From Agrococcus sediminis (GTDB taxonomy: Bacteria; Actinomycetota; Actinomycetes; Actinomycetales; Microbacteriaceae), in the NCBI RefSeq assembly GCF_007923295.1, contig NZ_VOIR01000013.1, positions 290,646 through 354,645 on the forward strand: 64,000 nucleotides of DNA, written 5' to 3'. The translations under genes were made by a program, and so were the position numbers. The notes below the pieces were generated by a model. That model ran no database searches, had not been told where the DNA came from, and worked only from the letters and a program-made list of their open reading frames with translations. Shown piece after piece: positions 12,762 to 21,126 of the stretch (position 1 is its first letter; each line of letters begins with the position of its first letter).

Positions 12762-12790
12762 TAGGCTCTGCCTCGCTGCACCGGTGCAGC
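12762..12790 (+). promoter_or_regulatory. -10 element and 16-bp palindrome upstream of the FkbM gene
   Basis: A -10-like TAGGCT (12762-12767) is followed 7 bp later by the perfect palindrome GCTGCACCGGTGCAGC (12775-12790). The palindrome therefore begins at the predicted transcription start, a position typical of repressor operators. The bound protein is unknown. The neighbouring LuxR-type regulator or an unlinked factor could use it. Confidence 0.5.
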
Positions 12791-12812
12791 TCCCGACCAG
12801 GATCGAGGGCAC

Positions 12813-13592
12813 GTGGAAGACACCGCGATCGAGACGGCCCCCGACCGGCCGGAGCGCACCCGCGCGCACAGCCGGCTCGCGGTGGCCGCCGCCGGGATGC
12901 GCGCCGCCGCCCGGCTGCGGCTCGTCGAGCCCGAGATCCGCGGCCTGCACCACCTCGTGCGCCGCGGCGACGTCTGCTTCGACGTGGGCGCCGCCTACGG
13001 CATGTACTCGATCCCGCTCGCCGACCTCGTCGGCCCGGACGGCGCCGTGCACAGCTTCGAGCCCCAGCCCCGCCCGCGGGCGCTGCTGTCGGCCGCGCGC
13101 CGCGCGACCGGCGCCGGCCACATCCGGCTCTCCGACTCCGGCATGGGCCGCACCGCCGGCCACCTGCCGCTCGTGCTGCCGGTGCGCTTCGGCCTGACGA
13201 TCAGCGGCCACGCGCACCTCGCCGACGGCCTCGCCACGACCGTGCCGGCGCGCCCGGGCGCCACCCGGCGCATCCACGTGCCCGTCACCACCATCGACGA
13301 CGTGTGCGCCGCGCGGTCGATCGAGCGCGTGCACTTCATCAAGGCCGACGTCGAGGGCTTCGAGCCCGAGGTGCTGCACGGCGCCGCCGCGGTGCTCGAG
13401 CGCGACATGCCGTCGCTGCTGCTCGAGATCGAGGACCGCCACCTCGCGCGCTACGGCCGCACCGCCGACGAGGTCGCGGCGCTGCTGCGCGAGCGCGGCT
13501 ACGCGATGGCCACGTGGCGCGATGACGGCTGGCAGCCCGCGGAGCGCGTCGTGCTCGGCACGCGCAACTACCTCTTCCGCGCCGCGGCCTGA
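12813..13592 (+). CDS. FkbM-family SAM-dependent methyltransferase
   Basis: A 259-residue protein with a Rossmann SAM site (VCFDVGAAYGMYSIPLADLV then HSFEPQP) and the FkbM C-terminal signature HFIKADVEGFEPEVLHGA followed by LLLEIEDRHL. FkbM enzymes O-methylate natural products, glycans or lipids; the substrate here cannot be inferred. The start is GTG 12813; about 25 N-terminal residues are polar and probably disordered. A single gene, apparently controlled from the promoter and palindrome just upstream, and facing away from the two-component operon. Confidence 0.85.
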   Translation: MEDTAIETAPDRPERTRAHSRLAVAAAGMRAAARLRLVEPEIRGLHHLVRRGDVCFDVGAAYGMYSIPLADLVGPDGAVHSFEPQPRPRALLSAARRATGAGHIRLSDSGMGRTAGHLPLVLPVRFGLTISGHAHLADGLATTVPARPGATRRIHVPVTTIDDVCAARSIERVHFIKADVEGFEPEVLHGAAAVLERDMPSLLLEIEDRHLARYGRTADEVAALLRERGYAMATWRDDGWQPAERVVLGTRNYLFRAAA

Positions 13593-13615
13593 GCGCTCTG
13601 CCGCTCGGCCGCAGG

Positions 13616-13621
13616 TAGGCT
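13616..13621 (+). promoter_or_regulatory. -10 element of the small membrane protein gene
   Basis: TAGGCT is exactly 6 nt upstream of GTG 13628, predicting a leaderless transcript and supporting that start. Confidence 0.5.
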
Positions 13622-13627
13622 CGCCCG

Positions 13628-14113
13628 GTGCCGCAGCCCGCTCGACGACCCCGCCCCCGACGACTGCTGACCGCGCTCGCGCTGCTGGGACCCGCGCTGC
13701 TCGTCGTCGGCCAGCTCGGCGTGGCGGCGGACGAGGCGCTCGCCGCGTCCGGCGACCGGGTCGCGGGCACCGTCGTGGAGGCGTCCGACTCGCAGCGCGC
13801 GTCGCAGCGCGACGTGGTGGTGGCCTACCGCGGGCACGACGGGGTCGAGCGCACGGTCGTCGCGAAGTCCGACCACGAGCAGGTCGCGCGCGCGGGCGAC
13901 GCGGTGGAGGTCGCGGTCGACCCGGCCGACCCTGACCGCGCCGTCGTGCTGGGCTTCGAGAGCGGCTGGACGCCGGTCGCCGGCATGGGCATCGTGCTGT
14001 CGGCGATCGCGGTGCTCATCGCCGCGATCGCGCTCGTGACGTGGCGCGCCCGGGTCAGAAGCCGAAGCGGCCGAGCTGCTTCGGGTCGCCCTGCCACTCC
14101 TTCGCGACCTTGA
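13628..14113 (+). CDS. Small two-TM membrane protein (DUF3592-like)
   Basis: A 161-residue protein with an N-terminal transmembrane segment (LLTALALLGPALLVVGQLGV), an external beta-rich domain of about 80 residues (GDRVAGTVVEASDSQ, then AVEVAVDPADPDRAVVLG), and a second transmembrane segment near residues 118-140. The layout resembles DUF3592 proteins, whose function is unknown. The last 59 bp overlap the 3' end of era on the opposite strand, so the Arg/Ser-rich tail is antisense to era codons. The start is supported by TAGGCT 6 nt upstream. Confidence 0.7.
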   Translation: MPQPARRPRPRRLLTALALLGPALLVVGQLGVAADEALAASGDRVAGTVVEASDSQRASQRDVVVAYRGHDGVERTVVAKSDHEQVARAGDAVEVAVDPADPDRAVVLGFESGWTPVAGMGIVLSAIAVLIAAIALVTWRARVRSRSGRAASGRPATPSRP

Positions 14114-14960
14114 CGCGCAGGTCGAGGTGCACCTGCGTGCCGACGATGCGCTCGATCTCGGCCCGCGCATCCGCGCCGACCTGGCGCAGCCGCGAGCCCT
14201 TGTGGCCGATGATGATGCCCTTCTGGCTGTCGCGCTCGACCCACAGGTTGGCGTAGACGTCGGTGAGGTCGCGGTCCTCGCGGCGCACGATGTCGTCGAT
14301 GGTCACCATGATCGAGTGCGGCAGCTCGTCGCGCACGCCCTCGAGCGCGGCCTCGCGCACGAGCTCGGCGATGCGCACGTCGAGCGGCTCCTCGGTCGTC
14401 GTCTCGGCCTCGTAGAGCGGCGGGCCCTCCGGCAACAGGCCCACGAGCGCGTCGACGAGCACGTCGAGCTGGGTGCCCGCGACCGACGAGAGCGGCACGA
14501 CGGCATCCCACTCGCGCAGCTCGGTCACCGCGAGGAGCTGGGCGGCGACGCGCTCGCGCGAGGCGGCGTCGGTCTTCGTCACGACCGCGACCTTGCGCGC
14601 ACGCGGGAAGCCCTCGAGCTGCTGGTCGATGTAGCGGTCGCCCGGGCCGAGCGGCTCGTCGGCCGGGACGCAGAGGCAGATGACGTCGACGTCGCCGAGC
14701 GTCGTCTGCACGACCGCGTTGAGGCGCTTGCCGAGCAGCGTGCGGGGCTTGTGCATGCCCGGGGTGTCGACGATGACGAGCTGCGCGTCGTCGCGGTGCA
14801 CGACCCCGCGGATCGCGTGCCGCGTCGTCTGCGGCTTCGACGAGGTGATCGCGATCTTCTCGCCCACCAGCGCGTTCATGAGCGTCGACTTGCCGGCATT
14901 CGGCCGGCCGACGAAGGTGACGAACCCGCTGCGATGCGGGCCCTGCTGCTGCTCGGTCAT
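14055..14960 (-). CDS. era: GTPase Era
   Basis: A 301-residue essential GTPase that binds 16S rRNA and assists 30S assembly. The G1 loop is GRPNAGKST, G3 is DTPGMHKP, and G4 appears as TKTD (Thr instead of Asn, common in the family). The C-terminal KH domain shows KGIIIGHKGSRLRQVG. ATG 14960 overlaps the stop of the upstream CBS-domain gene (ATGA). It is the last gene of the hrcA-to-era series, the conserved bacterial order ybeY-corC-era. Confidence 0.97.
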   Translation of the reverse strand: MTEQQQGPHRSGFVTFVGRPNAGKSTLMNALVGEKIAITSSKPQTTRHAIRGVVHRDDAQLVIVDTPGMHKPRTLLGKRLNAVVQTTLGDVDVICLCVPADEPLGPGDRYIDQQLEGFPRARKVAVVTKTDAASRERVAAQLLAVTELREWDAVVPLSSVAGTQLDVLVDALVGLLPEGPPLYEAETTTEEPLDVRIAELVREAALEGVRDELPHSIMVTIDDIVRREDRDLTDVYANLWVERDSQKGIIIGHKGSRLRQVGADARAEIERIVGTQVHLDLRVKVAKEWQGDPKQLGRFGF

Positions 14961-16234
14961 GCTGCCCCCTCGGGCTCCGCGGCGGCCGCGACCTGGCGCG
15001 ACACCTCCATCTCGCCCGCGTTCCGGCCGCGCCCGTCGAGCGAGCGCACCTCGATCCGCAGGCCGTGCACGTGGACGACGTCGCCGACCTCGGTGATGCG
15101 CCCCAGCTCCTTCTGCACGAGCCCGCCGACGGTGTCGACGTCCTCGTCGTCCAGCGTGAGGTCGAACAGGTCGCCGAGCTCGTCGATCTGGAGCCTGGCC
15201 GAGACGCGCCACACGTCGTCGCCCGCCTCCACGACCTCGCTGCGCCCGCGGTCGTGCTCGTCGTGGATCTCGCCGACGAGCTCCTCCACGAGGTCCTCGA
15301 GCGTGACGAGGCCGGCGATGCCGCCGTACTCGTCGACGACCATCGCGACGTGCACGCGCTCGGCCTGCATGAGCGCGAGCGTGTCGTCGGCCTTCTTCGA
15401 CTCGGGCACGAGCAGCGCCGGCCGCGCGAGCTCGCCCGCGGTCTCGGTGGCGTCGGGCCGCCAGGTGCGGCTGCGCACCACGTCGCGGAGGTACAGGATG
15501 CCGTCGACCTCGTCGGTCGACTCCCCCACCACCGGCATGCGCGACAGGCCGTTGTCGAGGAACTGCCGCAGCGCATCCGTCGCCGTCGTGTCGCGGTCGA
15601 CCACGATCATGTCGGGCCGCGGCACCATCACCTCGCGCACGAGCGTCTCGTTGAACTCGAAGATGGAGTGGATGAGCTCGCGGTCGTCGTCCTCGAGCAC
15701 GTCGGACTCGGCGGCCGCGTCGACCATCGACAGCAGCTGCGCCTCGGTCGTGAACGCCGTCTCGCGCTGGCGGCCGGGCGTGACCTTGTCGCCGACCGTC
15801 GCCACCAGGATCGCGACCGGCCCCATGAGCACGCGCCAGAAGCGCAGGAAGCCGGCGGATGCGCGCAGCAGCGCGATCGCGTGCGTGCGGCCGACGGCGC
15901 GCGGGCTCGTGCCGACGAGCACGAACGAGACGACGATCATGACGCCCGCGGCGAGAGCCAACGTGATCCACCACTCGGTCACGAGCGAGTCGACGGCGAG
16001 GGTGATGAGCACCGCCGCGATCGTCTCGCACATGATGCGGCCGAACTGCAGGGTCATCAGGTGGCCCCGCAGGTCGTCGGCGATCGCGAGCATCGCCCGG
16101 GAGCGGCGGGCGGTCATCGCCGACATCTGCAGCTCGGCGCGCGAGACGACGCCGAGCGCCGCGTCGCACGCGGCGAGCCAGGCGCCGAACGCGATGAGCA
16201 GCGCCGCGACGACGAACAGGACGGTCTCGAACAT
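14957..16234 (-). CDS. DUF21/CBS-domain membrane protein (HlyC/CorC-like)
   Basis: A 425-residue protein: an N-terminal DUF21 membrane region with about four hydrophobic segments (FETVLFVVAALLIAFGAWLA, and ITLALAAGVMIVVSFVLVGT), a CBS pair (REVMVPRPDMIVVD; HVAMVVDEYGGIAGLVTLED) and a C-terminal CorC/HlyC transporter-associated domain (SARLQIDELGDLFDL). Relatives are implicated in magnesium or cobalt efflux; the transported ion is not proven. ATG 16234 shares one base with the ybeY stop (TGATG). Confidence 0.88.
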   Translation of the reverse strand: MFETVLFVVAALLIAFGAWLAACDAALGVVSRAELQMSAMTARRSRAMLAIADDLRGHLMTLQFGRIMCETIAAVLITLAVDSLVTEWWITLALAAGVMIVVSFVLVGTSPRAVGRTHAIALLRASAGFLRFWRVLMGPVAILVATVGDKVTPGRQRETAFTTEAQLLSMVDAAAESDVLEDDDRELIHSIFEFNETLVREVMVPRPDMIVVDRDTTATDALRQFLDNGLSRMPVVGESTDEVDGILYLRDVVRSRTWRPDATETAGELARPALLVPESKKADDTLALMQAERVHVAMVVDEYGGIAGLVTLEDLVEELVGEIHDEHDRGRSEVVEAGDDVWRVSARLQIDELGDLFDLTLDDEDVDTVGGLVQKELGRITEVGDVVHVHGLRIEVRSLDGRGRNAGEMEVSRQVAAAAEPEGAA

Positions 16235-16710
16235 CAGGGCATGCGCCCCGGCGTGGCCCGGTCGTGCTCCTCGAAGCCGGCGAGGAGCCGGTCCTGCAGC
16301 GTGAACATCTCGTCGCGGTCGGCGGGCTCTGCGTGGTCGAAGCCGAGCAGGTGCAGCAGGCCGTGCGTGGTGAGCAGGCGGAGCTCGGCCATGAGGCTGT
16401 GGCCGGCCTCGGCCGCCTGCGCCTGCGCGACCTCGGGGCACAGCACGATGTCGCCGAGCAGCCCGGCGGGCGTCGGGCGGTCGTGCGAGCCGGGCCGCAG
16501 CTCGTCCATCGGGAACGACAGGACGTCGGTGGGGCCGGGCTCGTCCATCCACTGCACGTGCAGCTGCTCCATCGCGGCCACGTCGACGAGCACGAGCGAC
16601 ACGTCGGCGTCGGGGTGCACGAAGAGCTTCTCGAGGTCGAAGGCGACGAGCCGCACGAGCTGCGCCTCGTCGACGGTCGCCTCGGTCTCGTTGAGCAGGT
16701 CGATCGCCAT
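16234..16710 (-). CDS. ybeY: Endoribonuclease YbeY
   Basis: A 158-residue single-strand RNase needed for 16S rRNA 3' maturation and ribosome quality control. The metal site [11 protein letters not shown] (H-x3-H-x5-H) is intact near residues 118-128. An RNA-facing N-terminal half contains [15 protein letters not shown]. It is sandwiched between phoH and the CBS gene, with one-base overlaps at both ends, the classic phoH-ybeY pair. Confidence 0.95.
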   Translation of the reverse strand: MAIDLLNETEATVDEAQLVRLVAFDLEKLFVHPDADVSLVLVDVAAMEQLHVQWMDEPGPTDVLSFPMDELRPGSHDRPTPAGLLGDIVLCPEVAQAQAAEAGHSLMAELRLLTTHGLLHLLGFDHAEPADRDEMFTLQDRLLAGFEEHDRATPGRMP

Positions 16711-17723
16711 CAGTGCCTCCCGCGGCGGGCGTGGTGGGACTGCTGCGACTGCCGCGCCTGGCGCGCCATCGCCCGCTGGTCGTGCTCGGTGTACGCGTCG
16801 ACGATCTCGCCGACGAGCGTGTGCCGCACGACGTCGGCGCTCGTGAGCATGGCGAAGTGGATGTCGTCGATGCGGCCGAGCACCTGCTGCGCGACCTGGA
16901 GCCCCGACGTGCCGGCGGGCAGGTCGACCTGCGTCGCGTCGCCCGTGACGACCATCTTCGAGCCGAAGCCCAGGCGCGTGAGGAACATCTTCATCTGCTC
17001 CGGGCTCGTGTTCTGCGCCTCGTCGAGCACGATGAACGAGTCGTTGAGGGTGCGCCCGCGCATGTAGGCGAGCGGCGCGACCTCGACGACCCCGGTGGCG
17101 AGCAGCTTCGGCACCAGCTCGGGGTCCATCATCTCGTTGAGCGCGTCGTAGAGCGGCCGCAGGTAGGGGTCGATCTTGTCGGTGAGCGTGCCGGGCAGGA
17201 AGCCCAGCCGCTCGCCCGCCTCCACCGCCGGGCGCGTGAGGATGATGCGGCTGACCTCCTTGCGGTGGAGCGCCTGCACCGCCTTCGCCATCGCGAGGTA
17301 GGTCTTGCCGGTGCCGGCGGGGCCGATGCCGAAGACGATGGTGTGGTGGTCGATCGCCTCGACGTAGGAGCGCTGCCCCTCGGTCTTCGCGCGGATCGAC
17401 TTGCCGCGCGAGGTGAGGATGACCTCGCCGATCGCGTCGGAGAGGCTGCGCGTGGAGTCCTGCCGGAGGATGCGCGAGCCCTCGGAGACCTCGGTCTGGC
17501 TGAGGTTCGCGCCCTGGCGCACGAGGTCGACGAGCTCCTGCACGAGCCGCGTCGCGACCTGCACGTCGTCCTCCGGCCCCTCGAGCGTGACGAGGTTGCC
17601 GCGCACCGCGACCCGCACGTCGGGGTGCTCGCGCTCGAGGCGCGTGAGCAGCCGGTCCTGCGGCCCGAGCAGCCGCACCATCTCGATGCCGTCGATCTCG
17701 ATCGACTGGGAAGCGTCAGGCAA
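16710..17723 (-). CDS. phoH: PhoH-family ATPase
   Basis: A 337-residue RNA-linked P-loop ATPase. The Walker A motif is [13 protein letters not shown], Walker B is [19 protein letters not shown], and [13 protein letters not shown] follows. An N-terminal KH-like region comes first. I use TTG 17723 as start because GGAGAGGG sits 6 nt upstream; it overlaps the HIT stop by 8 bp. The family is thought to act with YbeY on RNA. Confidence 0.93.
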   Translation of the reverse strand: MPDASQSIEIDGIEMVRLLGPQDRLLTRLEREHPDVRVAVRGNLVTLEGPEDDVQVATRLVQELVDLVRQGANLSQTEVSEGSRILRQDSTRSLSDAIGEVILTSRGKSIRAKTEGQRSYVEAIDHHTIVFGIGPAGTGKTYLAMAKAVQALHRKEVSRIILTRPAVEAGERLGFLPGTLTDKIDPYLRPLYDALNEMMDPELVPKLLATGVVEVAPLAYMRGRTLNDSFIVLDEAQNTSPEQMKMFLTRLGFGSKMVVTGDATQVDLPAGTSGLQVAQQVLGRIDDIHFAMLTSADVVRHTLVGEIVDAYTEHDQRAMARQARQSQQSHHARRGRH

Positions 17724-18060
17724 GCGAGCCCTCTCCGAGCGAGCCGGCGAGCACGTGCGCGTGCGCGTGGAAGACCGTCTGGCCCGCCAGCTCGCCGGTG
17801 TTGAACACGAGCCGGAAGTCGCCCGCGGCGCGCTCCCGGGCGATGGCCTGCGCCATCTGCACCATCTCGGCGAGCAGCTCCGGGTCGCCGGCGGCGAGCT
17901 CGACGACGTCGCGGTAGCGCGCCGTCTTCGGCACCACCAGCACGTGCATCGGCGCCTGCGGGTGGATGTCGCTGAAGGCGATGATGCGGTCGTTCTCGAG
18001 CACGATCTCCGCCGGGATCTCGCGCGCGACGATCTTCTCGAACACGGTCTGCTCAGCCAT
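17716..18060 (-). CDS. HIT-family nucleotide-binding protein (HinT-like)
   Basis: A 114-residue histidine-triad hydrolase. The catalytic motif is HAHAHVLAG at about residues 99-107; the N-terminal part has [17 protein letters not shown] and [10 protein letters not shown]. HinT proteins hydrolyse nucleoside phosphoramidates such as AMP-lysine. ATG 18060 lies 6 nt after TAGGCT, so it probably has its own leaderless promoter inside the rsmE-phoH run. Confidence 0.93.
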   Translation of the reverse strand: MAEQTVFEKIVAREIPAEIVLENDRIIAFSDIHPQAPMHVLVVPKTARYRDVVELAAGDPELLAEMVQMAQAIARERAAGDFRLVFNTGELAGQTVFHAHAHVLAGSLGEGSLA

Positions 18061-18066
18061 GGGCCC

Positions 18067-18072
18067 AGCCTA
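18067..18072 (-). promoter_or_regulatory. -10 element of the HIT gene
   Basis: TAGGCT is 6 nt upstream of ATG 18060, in the 24-bp gap after rsmE. It suggests an internal leaderless promoter for HIT-phoH-ybeY-CBS-era. Confidence 0.5.
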
Positions 18073-18084
18073 CCCGCGGCCCGC

Positions 18085-18810
18085 TCACCAGCGGCCGAGT
18101 CGCATCGACAGCGCCGCGATGCCCGCGAGGCCCGCCGTCGACGTGCGGAGCACGTGGTCGCCCATCCGCGCCCGCACGGCGCCCGCCGCGTCGAGCCGCT
18201 CGAGCTCGGCCGGATCGATGCCGCCCTCGGGGCCCACGATGAGCAGCACGTCGCGGTCGACCGGCACGTCGGCGATCGAGCCGGGCGCGGCCGGATCGAG
18301 CACGACGAGCCGCCAGTCGCCGGCGAGCGCGGCGAGGCCCTCCGTGTCGACGACGCCCGCCACCTCCGGCAGCCGCGCACGGATCGCCTGCTTCCCCGCC
18401 TCGCGCACCACCCGGCGCCAGCGCTCGAGCGCCTTGTCGCCGCGCTCGCCCCGCCACTGCACGACGCTGCGCCGCGCCTGCCAGGGCACGATCGCGTCGA
18501 CGCCGAGCTCGGTCGAGGCCTGCACCGCGAGCTCGGCGCGGTCGCCCTTCGCGAGCGCCTGCGCGAGGCCGATGCGCGGGCGCGGCGCCGCGACCTCCTC
18601 GACCCGGTGCAGCACGACGTCGACCGCGCGCGGCTCGGCGCGCTCGATGACGCCCTCCGCGAGCACACCCCGGCCGTCGCTCACGAGCACCCGCTCGCCG
18701 CGGCGCATCCGGGAGACGACCGCGGCGTGGTGGGCCTCCTCGCCGATGAGCGTGACGACGTCGCCCGCCGCGCTCCCGGCGAGCGCGTCGTGCCAGTAGC
18801 AGTGGGCCAT
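18085..18810 (-). CDS. rsmE: 16S rRNA m3U1498 methyltransferase RsmE
   Basis: A 241-residue SPOUT methyltransferase modifying U1498 of 16S rRNA. The N-terminal PUA-like part has EEAHHAAVVSRMRRGERVLV; the SPOUT domain shows ALAKGDRAELAVQASTELGV, the SAM-knot LLIVGPEGGIDPAELERL and LRTSTAGLAGIAALS. ATG 18810 shares a base with the dnaJ stop. The hrcA-dnaJ-rsmE order is conserved in Actinobacteria. Confidence 0.95.
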   Translation of the reverse strand: MAHCYWHDALAGSAAGDVVTLIGEEAHHAAVVSRMRRGERVLVSDGRGVLAEGVIERAEPRAVDVVLHRVEEVAAPRPRIGLAQALAKGDRAELAVQASTELGVDAIVPWQARRSVVQWRGERGDKALERWRRVVREAGKQAIRARLPEVAGVVDTEGLAALAGDWRLVVLDPAAPGSIADVPVDRDVLLIVGPEGGIDPAELERLDAAGAVRARMGDHVLRTSTAGLAGIAALSMRLGRW

Positions 18811-19895
18811 CAGAGGCGCAGGCGGTCGCGCATCTTCGCGAACAGGCCCTGCTTGAACGCAGCCAGGTGCGGCGCGGGCGCCTTCGTGCGCTCCCGCAGC
18901 TCGCGCAGCAGCTCCTCGGTGCGGCGGTCGATGCGCGACGGCGTCACGACCTGCACGCCGAGCTTCAGGTCGCCCCGGCCGGCGCCGCGCAGCCGCGTCA
19001 CGCCGCGGTCGTCGATCGTGATGACGTCGCCCGACTGCGTGCCGGCGCGCACCTCGACGTCGACCGGCCCGTCGATGCCCTCCACAGTCGCGCGCGCCCC
19101 GAGCGCCGCATCCGGCATCGACACCTCGAGGGTGCCGAGCAGGTCGTCGCCCGCGCGGCTGAAGACGTCGTGGTGGCGCACGTTGACCTCGAGGTACAGC
19201 GTGCCCGCGGGACCGCCGGCCTCGCCGACCTCGCCCTGCCCGGGGAGCTGGATGCGCAGGCCCGTGTCGACGCCCGCGGGGATGTCGACCGGGATCGTGC
19301 GCTCGGCGCGCATGCGGCCATGGCCGGCGCACGTGGGGCACGGCTGCGGGATGACGCTGCCGAAGCCCTGGCAGACCGCGCACGGCTGGGTGGTGACGAC
19401 GTTGCCGAGCAGCGAGCGCACCTGGCGCTGCACGTGGCCGGAGCCGCCGCACATCGTGCAGCGCTCCTCGCTCGTGCCCGGTGCGGTGCACGCGCCGTCG
19501 CACGTCTCGCAGAGCACGGCGGTCTGCACGCGCAGCTCGCGGTGCACGCCGAACACGACGTCGGCGAGCTCGAGGTCGACGCGCAGCAGGCTGTCCTGCC
19601 CCGGCTGCCGGCGCGAGCGCGGCCCGGCCGAGCGCCCGCCGCCGAAGAACTGCTCGAAGATGTCGCCGAAGCCGAAGGCACCGCCGCCGAGGCTCGGGCC
19701 GCGGTCGTACTCGGCGCGCGACTGCGGGTCGCCCAGCACGTCGTACGCGTGCGTGACGTCCTTGAACCGCTCGGCCGCGTCGGCGCTCGGGTTGACGTCC
19801 GGGTGCAGCTCGCGCGCGAGCCGCCGGTACGCCTTCTTGATCTCGTCCTGGCCGGCGTCGCGTGCGACGCCGAGGGTCTCGTAGTGGTCGGTCAC
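18810..19895 (-). CDS. dnaJ: Chaperone DnaJ (type I)
   Basis: A 361-residue Hsp40 that stimulates DnaK. The J domain has [20 protein letters not shown] and HPD at about residues 31-33; a Gly/Phe-rich linker follows ([18 protein letters not shown]). Four zinc repeats are CETCDGAC (last Gly replaced by Cys), [16 protein letters not shown] and CPTCAGHG, then the substrate-binding C-terminal domains. GTG 19895 abuts the hrcA stop. No dnaK or grpE is nearby, so this is the hrcA-linked DnaJ2 copy. Confidence 0.95.
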   Translation of the reverse strand: MTDHYETLGVARDAGQDEIKKAYRRLARELHPDVNPSADAAERFKDVTHAYDVLGDPQSRAEYDRGPSLGGGAFGFGDIFEQFFGGGRSAGPRSRRQPGQDSLLRVDLELADVVFGVHRELRVQTAVLCETCDGACTAPGTSEERCTMCGGSGHVQRQVRSLLGNVVTTQPCAVCQGFGSVIPQPCPTCAGHGRMRAERTIPVDIPAGVDTGLRIQLPGQGEVGEAGGPAGTLYLEVNVRHHDVFSRAGDDLLGTLEVSMPDAALGARATVEGIDGPVDVEVRAGTQSGDVITIDDRGVTRLRGAGRGDLKLGVQVVTPSRIDRRTEELLRELRERTKAPAPHLAAFKQGLFAKMRDRLRL

Positions 19896-20909
19896 TCAGT
19901 CCTCGCTCAGCAGCCGCGTCAGGTAGCGCGCAACTGCGCGCACCGCGGCCATGTTCCCTGCGTAGTCCATCCTGGTCGGGCCCAGCACGCCCACGTGCCC
20001 CTCGCTGTCGTCGGCGCTGTAGGTCGAGGCGACGACGGACGCCTCCCCCAGCGGTCCCGCGAGCTCGCGCCCGATGCGGGTCGCGACCTCGCCCTCGGCG
20101 CCCATCTCGTGGAACAGGCGCAGGAGCGTCACCTGCTCCTCGATCGCGTCGAGCACCGGGGTCACGGTGCCCTGGAAGTCGCGCTCCTCGCGCACGAGGT
20201 TCGAGGCGCCCGCGATCACGATGCGGTCGCCGCCCGCCGCCTGCAGCATCTCGGTCAGCGTCTGCGCGACCGCGGCGGTCGCGCGGGCGATGGATGCGGG
20301 GGCGGATGCGGCAGCGCCGGCGAGGCGGGACGCGGCCTCCTTGGGCGGCAGCTCGGCGAGCGTCTCGGTGAACGCCCGCCCGAGCGCCGTGGCCTGCTCG
20401 GGCTCGATCGCCTGCTGCGCGTCGAGCAGGCGCTGCTCGACGCGACCGGAGTCGAGGATGAGCACGGCGAGCAGCCGCGTCTCGGCGATCGCCACGAGCT
20501 CGACCCGGCGCACGGCCGCGGGCCGGCGGAGCGGCACCTGCACGAGCGCGACCTGGTTCGTCAGCTGCGAGAGGAGGCGCGCGGTGCGCGCGAGCACGTC
20601 GTCGCGGTCGACCGACTCGTCGAGGAAGCGGTGGATCGCGGCGCGCTGCGCCGCCGTGAGCGGCTGCATGCGCTGCAGCCGGTCGACGAAGACGCGGTAG
20701 CCCTTGTCGGTCGGCACCCGGCCGGAGGAGGTGTGCGGGGCGACGATCAGCTCCTCCTCCTCGAGGAGCGCCATGTCGTTGCGGATCGTGGCCGCCGAGA
20801 CGCCGAAGGTGTGCCGCTCGACGATCGACTTCGAGCCCACGGGCTCCCGCAGCGCCACGTAGTCCTGCACGATCGCGCGCAGCACCTCGAGGCCGCGATC
20901 CGAGACCAT
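19896..20909 (-). CDS. hrcA: Heat-inducible transcription repressor HrcA
   Basis: A 337-residue repressor of class I heat-shock genes, acting at CIRCE operators and helped by GroEL. The N-terminal winged helix (DRGLEVLRAIVQDYVALREP, VSAATIRNDMALLEEEELI, SGRVPTDKGYRVFVD) and the C-terminal GAF-like region are typical. ATG 20909 is preceded by GAGGGGA. A CIRCE-like element lies 67 bp upstream, so the hrcA-dnaJ operon is probably self-regulated. Confidence 0.95.
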   Translation of the reverse strand: MVSDRGLEVLRAIVQDYVALREPVGSKSIVERHTFGVSAATIRNDMALLEEEELIVAPHTSSGRVPTDKGYRVFVDRLQRMQPLTAAQRAAIHRFLDESVDRDDVLARTARLLSQLTNQVALVQVPLRRPAAVRRVELVAIAETRLLAVLILDSGRVEQRLLDAQQAIEPEQATALGRAFTETLAELPPKEAASRLAGAAASAPASIARATAAVAQTLTEMLQAAGGDRIVIAGASNLVREERDFQGTVTPVLDAIEEQVTLLRLFHEMGAEGEVATRIGRELAGPLGEASVVASTYSADDSEGHVGVLGPTRMDYAGNMAAVRAVARYLTRLLSED

Positions 20910-20975
20910 GCCGCGCTCCCCTCGTCGTCCGGGCGACCGCCCGTCGTCCCTGCCGCGGCGGCGCTCGCCCGCGCG

Positions 20976-21007
20976 CTGGCACTCCCGTCTGCTGACTGCC
21001 AATCCTA
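20976..21007 (-). promoter_or_regulatory. CIRCE-like operator and -10 element for hrcA
   Basis: CTGGCACTC (20976-20984), a 9-bp spacer, then GACTGCCAA (20994-21002) matches the CIRCE layout of 9-bp arms around 9 bp; 7 of 9 arm positions pair. On the minus strand a -10-like TAGGAT (21007-21002) overlaps the outer end of the element by one base. HrcA bound here would block transcription of hrcA-dnaJ. Confidence 0.7.
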
Positions 21008-21126
21008 CCGCCTCGCGCCGAGGGGCCGGTCGCGGCGGTTCGGATGCCATCCCCAGCCACCCGGGCGCACAATGTGCACAGCGGGACGCCCCAGCGTGCC
21101 GTCCGAACTGACACGAGAGGCACGTC

